Below are positions 35,618 to 42,493 of a DNA stretch of 64,000 bases, piece after piece (positions within the stretch are counted from its first letter, which is position 1; every line of letters begins with the position of its first letter). The DNA is from Amphritea japonica ATCC BAA-1530. GTDB lineage: Bacteria; Pseudomonadota; Gammaproteobacteria; Pseudomonadales; Balneatricaceae. The stretch lies in assembly GCF_016592435.1 (NCBI RefSeq), contig NZ_AP014545.1, forward strand, positions 2,178,693 through 2,242,692, read 5' to 3'. The notes beneath the pieces were generated by a model that did no database searches, was not told the DNA's origin, and was given only the letters and a program-made list of their open reading frames with translations. The position numbers were made by a program, and so were the translations under genes.

Positions 35618-36391
35618 TTAATACTTGTCGCCGTAGAACTCTTGTTCAGACACGATATAGGTTGTCAGGGCACCGATTTTTTCGATCTCGCAAACTACGG
35701 TATCACCCGGCTGCATATCCTTCAGACCTTCAGGGGTGCCGGTAGCAATCATGTCACCCGGCTTCAGCGTCATGATCTTACTCAGGTATTCAACCAGGAA
35801 AGGCACGTCAAAGATGATATCTGCAGTGGTTCCATCCTGAGTCAGCTCACCATTAACATGGGTAGTCACTTTCAGGTCAGAGATATCACCAACATCATCT
35901 TTGTCGATCAGCCATGGGCCAATTGGTAACAGAGAATCACGGCTCTTAACCCGCAGGTTAGGACGGTAGTAGTTTTCAAGATAGTCACGAATAGCGAAAT
36001 CGTTACATACGGTATAACCCGCGATGTAATCCATTGCGTCTTCGCGAGAGATGTTCTTACCTTCTTTACCGATAACCGCTACCAGCTCACATTCGTAATG
36101 CTGGAAATCGATGTTATCCGGACGGTAAGCATTCTGCTTGTTACCGGTCAGAGTGTTAGTACCCTTCAGGAATACCAGCGGCTCTTTTGGTGGTTCAAAT
36201 GCCAGCTCACGGGCGTGATCGGCATAGTTCAGACCCAGGGCAAAAATAGTACCTGGCTCTTTAATTGGAGAAAGCCAGGTTACATCGGCTTCATTAATCA
36301 GCTGACCGTCTGCTTTAGATTTCAGCTGACCATTATCTTCAACGGTTACATCCAGTTCGGAGCCGTTCAAAAGTACGCGTGCGTGTTTCAT
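35618..36391 (-). CDS. hpaG2: HpaG C-terminal-type subunit (isomerase/decarboxylase, FAH fold)
   Basis: A 257-residue fumarylacetoacetase-fold enzyme equivalent to the C-terminal half of the fused E. coli HpaG/HpcE (5-oxopent-3-ene-1,2,5-tricarboxylate decarboxylase / isomerase). Metal ligands are intact: Glu100 and Glu102 in HYECEL, and Asp131 in VCNDFAIRD. LGLNYADHA and ATGTPEGLKDMQPGD are family loops. It is encoded separately from its partner subunit directly upstream (14-bp gap). Confidence 0.92.
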   Translation of the reverse strand: MKHARVLLNGSELDVTVEDNGQLKSKADGQLINEADVTWLSPIKEPGTIFALGLNYADHARELAFEPPKEPLVFLKGTNTLTGNKQNAYRPDNIDFQHYECELVAVIGKEGKNISREDAMDYIAGYTVCNDFAIRDYLENYYRPNLRVKSRDSLLPIGPWLIDKDDVGDISDLKVTTHVNGELTQDGTTADIIFDVPFLVEYLSKIMTLKPGDMIATGTPEGLKDMQPGDTVVCEIEKIGALTTYIVSEQEFYGDKY

Positions 36392-36405
36392 GCTTTAAGC
36401 TCCTG

Positions 36406-37068
36406 TTATTGACCCAGCTGGTTGTTAAGAGATACAACACCGGCGATTTCAGAGGTAACCTTGTCACCCTTGGCAACAGCGGCGCGCTGGCCCGGGAATG
36501 CAACGGCGATCACTTCACCCGGCTGCAGAGTCATAATGTAAGAAATAGTGCTGATCAACTCAGCAACACTACGTACTGAACGGCTCAGCGGCATTTCATT
36601 AACTGTTTCACCGTTCACCTTGGTTGCAACAGTAAGAGACTGTGGATCAGCAATATCTGATGCTGGTACAACAGCACCACCGATCGGAGCAGAACCATCC
36701 AGGCACTTACCCTTGATATCAGGACGGTAATAGCTTTTCTCAGGCAGAGAGAAATCATGAACCAGGGTGTAACCACCAACGTAGTCCAATGCTTCTTCCG
36801 GGCTTACACGGCAGCACTCTTTACCAAAGACGACAGCCAGAGACGCACCTACAACCATCTCTTCAGCTGGCTGACCTTCAGTGACAGCCCACTCAACCTC
36901 AGCACCTTCAGTGCTCCAGGTATTGTGCGGCTTGAAATACAGTACTGGCTGCGTTGGCGCACTCTTGTAAGGTGCTTCACCGAATTCTGCCTGCATCGCG
37001 TTAAACTGATCGGAATCATTCAGCGCAACACAAACCAACTTACCTTTAACGATTGGATTGTTAGTCAT
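36406..37068 (-). CDS. hpaG1: HpaG N-terminal-type subunit (FAH fold)
   Basis: A 220-residue protein equivalent to the N-terminal half of fused HpaG. It keeps the fold signatures DYVGGYTLVHDFSLPE and MTLQPGEVIAVAFPG. At the position of the metal-binding Glu-x-Glu it has Gly74-Ala-Ser76, although the Asp (105) remains. The N-terminal domain of the fused enzyme is known to differ from the metal-bearing C-terminal one, so this half may mainly be structural. It lies between hpaI (16-bp gap) and hpaG2. Confidence 0.9.
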   Translation of the reverse strand: MTNNPIVKGKLVCVALNDSDQFNAMQAEFGEAPYKSAPTQPVLYFKPHNTWSTEGAEVEWAVTEGQPAEEMVVGASLAVVFGKECCRVSPEEALDYVGGYTLVHDFSLPEKSYYRPDIKGKCLDGSAPIGGAVVPASDIADPQSLTVATKVNGETVNEMPLSRSVRSVAELISTISYIMTLQPGEVIAVAFPGQRAAVAKGDKVTSEIAGVVSLNNQLGQ

Positions 37069-37084
37069 TTATCTCTACCTAAAA

Positions 37085-37891
37085 TTAATAACCGCTTGAG
37101 CCAGTGGACTCAGCTTTGTTTTCGCCGGACTTAAAGCTTTCCGCCAGTTGCTTTGCTGCATTGCCCAGCAGCAGGGTATCAACACCGATACCCACAAACT
37201 TAGCGCCTTTAGCCACGTAATCGTGAGCTTTAGCCGGATTGATACAGAGCAGACCACCGGCCTTACCTGCATCATTGATAATCTTCAAACCATTCTCGAT
37301 CGCAGCAACTACTTCCGGATGATCCGGATTACCGATATGCCCCATTGAAGCAGACAGATCAGACGGGCCGATAAATACCGCATCAACCCCATCAACCGCA
37401 GCAATCTCTTCTAAGTTAGCCATCGCAGTCACTGTTTCAGCCTGCACGATAAGACAGATCTCATCATTTGCTTTCTGCAGATAACCCGGAATCCGATTCC
37501 AGTTAGCGGCACGGGCGAGCGAACTGCCCAAACCACGAATACCCTGCGGCGGGTACTTAACCGCTTTAACCAACTCTTTAGCCTGTTCAGCGGTATCACA
37601 CATAGGCACCAGTACTGTCTGAGCACCGATATCCAGAATACGCTTCAACAGTGCCGTGCGCCCCTCTTCAGGACGTACAATTGCTGGCACACCGTAAGGC
37701 GCAATTGCCTGCAGATGACGCATCGTTGAATCCAGTTCAAACGGTGCGTGCTCACTATCGATTAGCAGCCAGTCAAAGCCAGAGCCTGCAACGATCTCAG
37801 CACAGCTTGAGTCTGGCAGACCTAACCATAGCCCCCACATAGGCTTATCACCTTTGAGGCCCTGCTTAAATTTATTTACAGGAAGATCCAT
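37085..37891 (-). CDS. hpaI: 4-hydroxy-2-oxo-heptane-1,7-dioate aldolase
   Basis: A 268-residue class II aldolase of the HpcH/HpaI family, cleaving 4-hydroxy-2-oxoheptanedioate to pyruvate and succinate semialdehyde. Markers: DWLLIDSEHAPFE (active-site His), PQGIRGLGSSLARA, VQAETVTAMANLEE (metal Glu) and FIGPSDLSASMGHIGNP (metal Asp). It follows hpaH by 9 bp. The C-terminus has a short Ser/Gly tail beyond the usual end. Confidence 0.94.
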   Translation of the reverse strand: MDLPVNKFKQGLKGDKPMWGLWLGLPDSSCAEIVAGSGFDWLLIDSEHAPFELDSTMRHLQAIAPYGVPAIVRPEEGRTALLKRILDIGAQTVLVPMCDTAEQAKELVKAVKYPPQGIRGLGSSLARAANWNRIPGYLQKANDEICLIVQAETVTAMANLEEIAAVDGVDAVFIGPSDLSASMGHIGNPDHPEVVAAIENGLKIINDAGKAGGLLCINPAKAHDYVAKGAKFVGIGVDTLLLGNAAKQLAESFKSGENKAESTGSSGY

Positions 37892-37900
37892 AACGCCCTC

Positions 37901-38704
37901 TTAAACAAATTTCACAGAGATACCGCCCAATGGGCCGTAATCCGCATGAACCGTATCACCTGCTTTCACAGGGACAGGCCGGGTGAAAGATCCGGACAGA
38001 ACCACCTGACCCGGCTCCAGCGCGACACCGTGCGGCGCAAAGCGTTTACACACCCAGGAAATACCGTTCGCAGGATGACCTAATACACCCGCTGCCAGAC
38101 CCGTTTCTTCAATCTGACCATTTAAATACAGTAAAGCACCGGCCCAGCGTAGATCCATATCCATCGGTTTGATTGGCCGACCACCCAGAATGATACCGGC
38201 GTTTGCCGCGTTATCAGAGATAGTATCGTATACCTTACGGGTATAACCCGTCTCAGGGTCTGTTCGGTGACAGCGTGCAGCGATCAGCTCAAGCGAAGGA
38301 ATAACGTAATCGGTCGCGTTCATTACATCAAAAATAGTGACATTCTCACCTTCCAGACGCTCTTTAAGCACAAACGCCAGTTCCACTTCGATACGTGGAT
38401 CAGGGAAATCAGAGGCTTTTATTTCAGCCCCGTCAGCGAAAAACATATCATCTAACAGCACACCGTAATCAGGCTGATCAATATTCACAGCCATCTGCAT
38501 AGCACGGGAGGTCAGACCTATTTTATAACCTTTAACAGAAGCACCGTTTGCAATCTTCTGGTCAACCCAGGTTTTCTGGACGGCATAAGCATCATCCATT
38601 GTCATATCTGGGTATTCAAGTGTAAGCGCAGGAATCTGAGTACAATCCTTCTCTGCCTGATATAGCTTCTCTGCCGCTGTTTTTATCTGATCTTTTGTTA
38701 ACAT
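37901..38704 (-). CDS. hpaH: 2-oxo-hept-4-ene-1,7-dioate hydratase
   Basis: 267 residues. It hydrates 2-oxohept-4-ene-1,7-dioate to the substrate of Hpa[39 protein letters not shown] (metal Glu-x-Glu) and NPANGISW-like [17 protein letters not shown] segments match the hydratase/decarboxylase family. It is the first gene of the hpaH-I-G1-G2-E-F cluster, with the operator-like palindrome 123 bp upstream of its ATG. Confidence 0.93.
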   Translation of the reverse strand: MLTKDQIKTAAEKLYQAEKDCTQIPALTLEYPDMTMDDAYAVQKTWVDQKIANGASVKGYKIGLTSRAMQMAVNIDQPDYGVLLDDMFFADGAEIKASDFPDPRIEVELAFVLKERLEGENVTIFDVMNATDYVIPSLELIAARCHRTDPETGYTRKVYDTISDNAANAGIILGGRPIKPMDMDLRWAGALLYLNGQIEETGLAAGVLGHPANGISWVCKRFAPHGVALEPGQVVLSGSFTRPVPVKAGDTVHADYGPLGGISVKFV

Positions 38705-38826
38705 ATCTAACCTTCCATCCTAGCTAGCGCTGAACGCAGCAACCAAAAAGTGTCGCTCAAAAATACTGACTTGTTTACTTATAGCCATTTACCTCTACAC
38801 AGGTAAGGACTAACATATGCTGATAA

Positions 38827-38848
38827 TATAATTAATATATTAACTAAT
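38827..38848. promoter_or_regulatory. Probable HpaR operator between hpaH and the divergent transporter
   Basis: A 22-bp site matches the hpaD operator at 19 of 22 positions, with the central TTAATATATTAA (38832-38843) and right arm TTAACTA identical. It lies 28 bp before the transporter start codon and upstream of hpaH, so it could control both directions. Confidence 0.72.
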
Positions 38849-38875
38849 TTCCAGTTTTTATTTACAGGCTTAAGA

Positions 38876-40204
38876 ATGACAAGCAAAGAATACACCCGAA
38901 AACTAAGCTATTACTGGCCTGGAGCCCCTTTTACCGGCATCATCATTTTTCTGATGTGTTTGCTTACACTGTTAAATACAGCCCTTCCATTGGGGTTGGA
39001 AGGCATCGCGACGGCACTCGCCTGGCTGTATATTGTGATTGAAACGCCGCGGTTAAAACCAAAACAACGCAAACAGATCCTCATACTTTTCTCAGTCGGC
39101 GTTCTTGCAGCAGCCCTCGCCTGGAGCCAGGGCGCTAACCTATCGCTGCAAGCACTGTTAGGCGAGCACCTGAAGCTGGCGATGCTATTAGCCGCTGTTA
39201 CCTTTATTGGCATGGCCAGTCAGGTAGGTTCCGATATAAGCAGACCCGGTATACGCAGTTTTCTCACGACTCTCTCAGGGATGCACCTGTTTTCATCCGT
39301 GGCTAACTTCTCAGCGGTTATTGTCGTTGGCGATCAAATCAGAAAAAAAGAGGGAATCGATTTTCTCTCCCAACTGGTACTCAGCCGGGGTTTCGGCATG
39401 GCGGTACTCTGGTCACCTTTTTTAAGCCTGTTGCCACTGGTGTTGGAACAGGTACCGGGAGTTGAGCTATCACAGGTTTACCCTTTTTCAATCGCTATCG
39501 CGATAACCGGTCTCCTTCTGAGCATGCTTGAGGCCCGTTTCCGGGCAAGCAGTGAGCTGAAAAGCTTTGCCGGCTATCCCTTAAAAACAAAAACCCTGAT
39601 ACTGCCTGTCACGCTGATCATGATGATTTTATTGCTCAGCTGGCAACTCCCCTCTCTGCCAACGGTCTTTCTGGTCTCCCTGCTGTCAATCGTGGTGCCA
39701 CTCTGTTTATTAATGCTGCGCGAAGGTATCCGTCAATCGGCCAAGAAAACCGCTCACCATATAACCGGAAAACTCTCAGAAAGTCGTGCCGAGATCAGCC
39801 TGTTCATGAGCGCAGGCGTACTGGCTGCCGGTGTGAAGTCATGTATTAGTGCAGGGCTGATCAGCCTGCCGTTTACCGAAACCAATGCCGGTGTGGCATC
39901 CCTTGTTCTGATGATGATTGTTGGACTGGCGTATTTAGGCATTCACCAGCTGGCACTGGTAGCGATCTTCGCAGGTCTCTTAGCAGACATCACGACGACG
40001 CCGAACCTGATGGCCATCAGTTATATTCTGGGGACAGCTCTGGCGATGTCCGGCAGCACCTTCAGCGGCCTGAACTTTATTATGAAGGCCCGCTTTCTTG
40101 CGACCGACACTGAGATTATACGTAACCAACTTCCCTACAACCTGGTGATGATTGGCATAGGCTGCGGCGTAATCTACCTGATGGAAGCGATGGGTATTAA
40201 ATAA
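38876..40204 (+). CDS. Multipass membrane protein, candidate aromatic-acid transporter
   Basis: 442 residues with about 12 hydrophobic segments and short polar loops. No named transporter motif is recognised. Repeated features such as ARFRASSEL, FMSAGVLAAGVKSCISAG and YLGIHQLALVAIFAGLLAD suggest an ion-coupled permease of internally duplicated type. Its start codon is 28 bp from the HpaR-like palindrome and it diverges from hpaH, so uptake of homoprotocatechuate or its precursor is a reasonable inference. It is not the classical MFS HpaX. Confidence 0.7.
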   Translation: MTSKEYTRKLSYYWPGAPFTGIIIFLMCLLTLLNTALPLGLEGIATALAWLYIVIETPRLKPKQRKQILILFSVGVLAAALAWSQGANLSLQALLGEHLKLAMLLAAVTFIGMASQVGSDISRPGIRSFLTTLSGMHLFSSVANFSAVIVVGDQIRKKEGIDFLSQLVLSRGFGMAVLWSPFLSLLPLVLEQVPGVELSQVYPFSIAIAITGLLLSMLEARFRASSELKSFAGYPLKTKTLILPVTLIMMILLLSWQLPSLPTVFLVSLLSIVVPLCLLMLREGIRQSAKKTAHHITGKLSESRAEISLFMSAGVLAAGVKSCISAGLISLPFTETNAGVASLVLMMIVGLAYLGIHQLALVAIFAGLLADITTTPNLMAISYILGTALAMSGSTFSGLNFIMKARFLATDTEIIRNQLPYNLVMIGIGCGVIYLMEAMGIK

Positions 40205-40212
40205 TTTAGTAA

Positions 40213-40239
40213 CTAGATCGTTGCTGCGCAACTTGCTAG
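40213..40239. repeat. CTAG-flanked hairpin repeat, unit 1
   Basis: CTAGA leader, stem GTTGC / GCAAC with loop TGC, then TTGCTAG. One of four related units bordering the accessory patch. Confidence 0.7.
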
Positions 40240-40242
40240 TAG

Positions 40243-40272
40243 CTAGACGTAAAACTGCGTTTTACTTGCTAG
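40243..40272. repeat. CTAG-flanked hairpin repeat, unit 2
   Basis: CTAGA leader, stem GTAAAAC / GTTTTAC with loop TGC, then TTGCTAG. Three bases separate it from unit 1; the flanks and loop are the same but the stem sequence differs. Confidence 0.7.
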
Positions 40273-40285
40273 ATAAGAGCATAAA

Positions 40286-40323
40286 ACCTAACGTGTCTGT
40301 TTTTAAAAACAGTCAGTTTAGAC
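40286..40323. other. Dyad with attC-like ends after the acetyltransferase gene
   Basis: ACCTAAC (40286-40292, a match to the integron RYYYAAC core) faces GTTTAGAC (40316-40323), around a 16-bp palindrome CTGTTTTTAAAAACAG. It is short for an attC (38 bp). It could instead be a terminator-like hairpin between convergent genes. Confidence 0.35.
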
Positions 40324-40357
40324 CCTAAGCGGACATATCTAAGGAGATGTCACTTAC

Positions 40358-40819
40358 TTAAATAGTTGAAAGCTGCACAACCAAAGAATAAGAGTGGAAG
40401 CTTTCATTGGTTTTTGTATATCCAAGCTTTTCATAAAGTTTTTTGGCTGAATAGTTGTTCTTATCTGTGAGCAAATCAATACGCGCTGATCTGGTTTCTT
40501 TAGCATGCTCTCTGGCTTTTTCCATCAGTGAGCGTCCTATATTCATTTTACGTGAATTAGTATCCACATATAAATCGTACAAAATAAAAATCTTTATTGC
40601 TTCAACAGAGCAGAACGATGGATATAGCTGAGTAAAGCCAAGCCCTTTGCCCTGATTGTCTAACGCAAGGAAAATGACAGATTCATTATTTTCTATTCGC
40701 GATTGGATAAACTCAAAAGCAAGTTGACGATCAAATTTACAGTCATAAAACTGTCGATATGAATCGAATAATCTAGCTACTTCAGCAACATGTGATAGAT
40801 CAGCTCGTACTACTTCCAT
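40358..40819 (-). CDS. GNAT family N-acetyltransferase in accessory patch
   Basis: About 153 residues with a standard GNAT layout: MEVVRADLSHVAEVARLFDSY at the start, LYDLYVDTNSRKMNIGRSLM (acetyl-CoA loop with R/K-x-x-x-G-R) and NYSAKKLYEKLGY near the end. The ATG at 40819 is preferred (GGGG upstream; the extension to 40885 looks non-coding). It is more AT-rich than flanking core genes, consistent with acquisition; acetyltransferases are frequent integron-cassette cargo. Confidence 0.8.
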   Translation of the reverse strand: MEVVRADLSHVAEVARLFDSYRQFYDCKFDRQLAFEFIQSRIENNESVIFLALDNQGKGLGFTQLYPSFCSVEAIKIFILYDLYVDTNSRKMNIGRSLMEKAREHAKETRSARIDLLTDKNNYSAKKLYEKLGYTKTNESFHSYSLVVQLSTI

Positions 40820-41066
40820 GGAAACCCCATGATGATTTGTTTCTAAATAAATATAGCTCTTAATGGTCAATGATAGATATACCAACTAGTGGATAGGGGT
40901 TTCCTAACTAACGGTCAATTAATGTTTTTTTGATGTATTTACATATGATCATGTATCGTGATGAGATGAATTATATCGTTTGCTCTAGTATCTCCTCATG
41001 TGACCCAAACGCTTGATCTGACTCGACTCAGTAGTGATTAGGTCGCTTACCGACCCAAAGCAGATA

Positions 41067-41144
41067 TTAACGCTTACATAATGGGCGCGCGGCTTTATGC
41101 GCGTCCAGTCATCTTTGCTGGCGATCATTGATGTTCTTGTTATG
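41067..41144 (-). other. attC-like recombination site downstream of the PIN-like gene
   Basis: In gene orientation it begins ATAACAAGAACATC and ends TATGTAAGCGTTA, like the ends of chromosomal-integron attC sites. The two ends are imperfectly complementary with an extra G. Between them are two internal hairpins, CCAG/CTGG and an 8-bp GC-rich stem (41084-41107). The gene's TAA stop lies inside the first core, as in many cassettes. A GTTATG lies just upstream of the gene start. Confidence 0.45.
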
Positions 41145-41610
41145 TTTGTTCACTGTATTTAATTAGCAACTCTAAAAACTCGCTTGGCTTAACTATATTA
41201 AGGCCATACCCTTGTTTGATAGCATCTGAATGTTTATAAATGCCTACATCAGACGTAACGAAACAACCGCCATACTTTTGAGCTTCAAATATATGGAAGC
41301 AATCAGCTTCTCGCTTTTCTAGATTTCCGTTACCTACGATAATCCTTTGAATATCTTTTAATGTCTCTTGTTCGGAATCAATGAGCCCTAACTTCACTGT
41401 TTTACGCGATCTGGGCTCGATTTCTTGAATCCAATCTGGTGTATTGGGATTCTTGATCTCACTTACTACAGAGTGCATTAACATCACTTTCTTTTTGTTC
41501 TGTTCAAGAACTTCCCGAGCTTTTTCGGAAGCCATCTGCTCTCCATGATCTCCACCGTCAAAAGCACATGAGTCAAAGAATACGAAATCGTCATATGGAT
41601 TAAAGTTCAA
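41140..41610 (-). CDS. PIN-domain-like protein (possible nuclease toxin)
   Basis: 156 residues with the spaced acidic residues of a PIN nuclease: FVFFDSCAFD near the N-terminus, SVVSEIKNP, EADCFHIFEAQ, and FVTSDVGIYKHSD. There is no recognisable antitoxin gene overlapping it. The ATG lies soon after a GTTATG that could be the left edge of a cassette. Function as an RNase toxin is inference; it could be an orphan PIN protein. Confidence 0.6.
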   Translation of the reverse strand: MNFNPYDDFVFFDSCAFDGGDHGEQMASEKAREVLEQNKKKVMLMHSVVSEIKNPNTPDWIQEIEPRSRKTVKLGLIDSEQETLKDIQRIIVGNGNLEKREADCFHIFEAQKYGGCFVTSDVGIYKHSDAIKQGYGLNIVKPSEFLELLIKYSEQT

Positions 41611-41679
41611 AATTCACACCTGAAACATAACAACTTTATTATTGTGCCCATGCAAGGTTCTAAAGCTTGCAAGCTCTGC

Positions 41680-41702
41680 TACCTTACAAGGTACGCTATA
41701 AT
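41680..41702 (+). promoter_or_regulatory. Palindrome plus -10 before the remnant gene
   Basis: The palindrome TACCTTACAAGGTA (41680-41693) is directly followed by a perfect -10 TATAAT (41697-41702). Operators of this kind (ACCTT-AAGGT) occur at toxin-antitoxin promoters. Here no such operon remains downstream. Confidence 0.45.
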
Positions 41703-41719
41703 CCAAGGACGTGTAAAAG

Positions 41720-41915
41720 ATGTATCGCAGAAGCCGTAAGTATCAGGAATATGTGACCAAATATGCGAAGGCAAGGGCTGCCAGAGAGGAAAAAAGGATC
41801 AACGGTGTTCATCCTGAATATCCGTCTGAACTGTCTTAAGTGTCTAGCCGAACTACACAGGCAAATCAAAATCACAGACTACGATACGGGTACTCCAATT
41901 ACCCACCAGATTTAA
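41720..41915 (+). pseudogene. Frameshifted remnant of a small mobile-element-type gene
   Basis: Frame 1 from the ATG at 41720 reads 39 residues (MYRRSRKYQEYVTKYAKARA, then HPEYPSEL) to TAA at 41837. In the next frame, from about 41841, AELHRQIKITDYDTGTPITH continues the same expected protein to TAA at 41913. I recall small proteins with this RKYQ-YV-KYA / PEYPxELPDLRRRI-ITDYD pattern next to filamentous-phage-like replication genes, but cannot verify it here. The C-terminal half of such proteins is missing. Confidence 0.5.
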
Positions 41916-41969
41916 CTATATCCTAGCAGCTCTATTGATGACTACAACTGCTGTTTTTCTGCGCTTTTT

Positions 41970-41996
41970 CTAGCAAGTCGCGTAGCGACATTCTAG
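41970..41996. repeat. CTAG-flanked hairpin repeat, unit 3 (inverted)
   Basis: Read on the minus strand: CTAGA leader, stem GTCGC / GCGAC with loop TAC, then TTGCTAG. Same family as 40213 but opposite orientation, at the other border of the patch. Confidence 0.7.
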
Positions 41997-42003
41997 CCAC
42001 TAG

Positions 42004-42026
42004 CTAGCGGCGAAGCCGCGATCTAG
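42004..42026. repeat. CTAG-flanked hairpin repeat, unit 4 (inverted)
   Basis: On the minus strand: CTAGATC, stem GCGGC / GCCGC with loop TTC, then TAG. It overlaps the end of the DksA/TraR-type gene and supplies its TAG stop codon. Confidence 0.65.
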
Positions 42027-42394
42027 CTCTCTTTCTCTTCCACAACAGACTGGCAACCAAGGCAATAACGACTGTCTGGCCGCGCCAGCATTCGGGGCAG
42101 GTTAATGACCTCATCACAGGCTTCGCAATAACCGTATTCGGTTACACCAAACTTACTCTCAGCGTGAAGTACTTCCTGCAACCTGATGCGACACTGCTCC
42201 AGGTTTGCCAGCGCCATATTCTGCTGTTGCAGCGCATCGCCCCGTGACACCCGGCCAACCGCTTGCTGATCTAACTGTACAGGACGGGCACTCAGTTCCA
42301 GATCGGCAATCTCGAGCTCTAGTTCCTGCTTAAGTTTTTGCAGCGCATCGCTACATTGTTGCAAAGAAATATTATCCATCACTATTTCTAACAT
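42023..42394 (-). CDS. DksA/TraR-type zinc-finger protein
   Basis: 123 residues: an N-terminal helical coiled-coil part and a C-terminal four-Cys zinc finger (CEAC near residue 95, CLGC near residue 113), typical of TraR/DksA C4 proteins that act on RNA polymerase. The tip residues of full DksA are not clear. ATG 42394 or 42379 could be used. The reading frame ends within a CTAG hairpin repeat, so the final residues may differ from those of relatives. Confidence 0.8.
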   Translation of the reverse strand: MLEIVMDNISLQQCSDALQKLKQELELEIADLELSARPVQLDQQAVGRVSRGDALQQQNMALANLEQCRIRLQEVLHAESKFGVTEYGYCEACDEVINLPRMLARPDSRYCLGCQSVVEEKES

Positions 42395-42446
42395 GCTCTC
42401 ATCTGCTTTGATACAGAATCATTCACACCACTAAAATATCAGAGAC

Positions 42447-42475
42447 ATAAAAAAAGGCGGCCATTGGCCGCCTTT
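42447..42475 (-). terminator. Rho-independent terminator of htpG
   Basis: Minus-strand stem AAAGGCGGCC / GGCCGCCTTT with loop AAT, followed by a T-run. It lies 19 bp after the htpG stop codon. Confidence 0.94.
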
Positions 42476-42493
42476 CATCTTAATCACTTACTC

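Noticed and set aside
40297-40312. CTGT-N8-ACAG palindrome resembling a LexA (SOS) box
   Set aside because: It lies between the 3' ends of two convergent genes with no promoter or start codon next to it; a hairpin or recombination-site role fits better.
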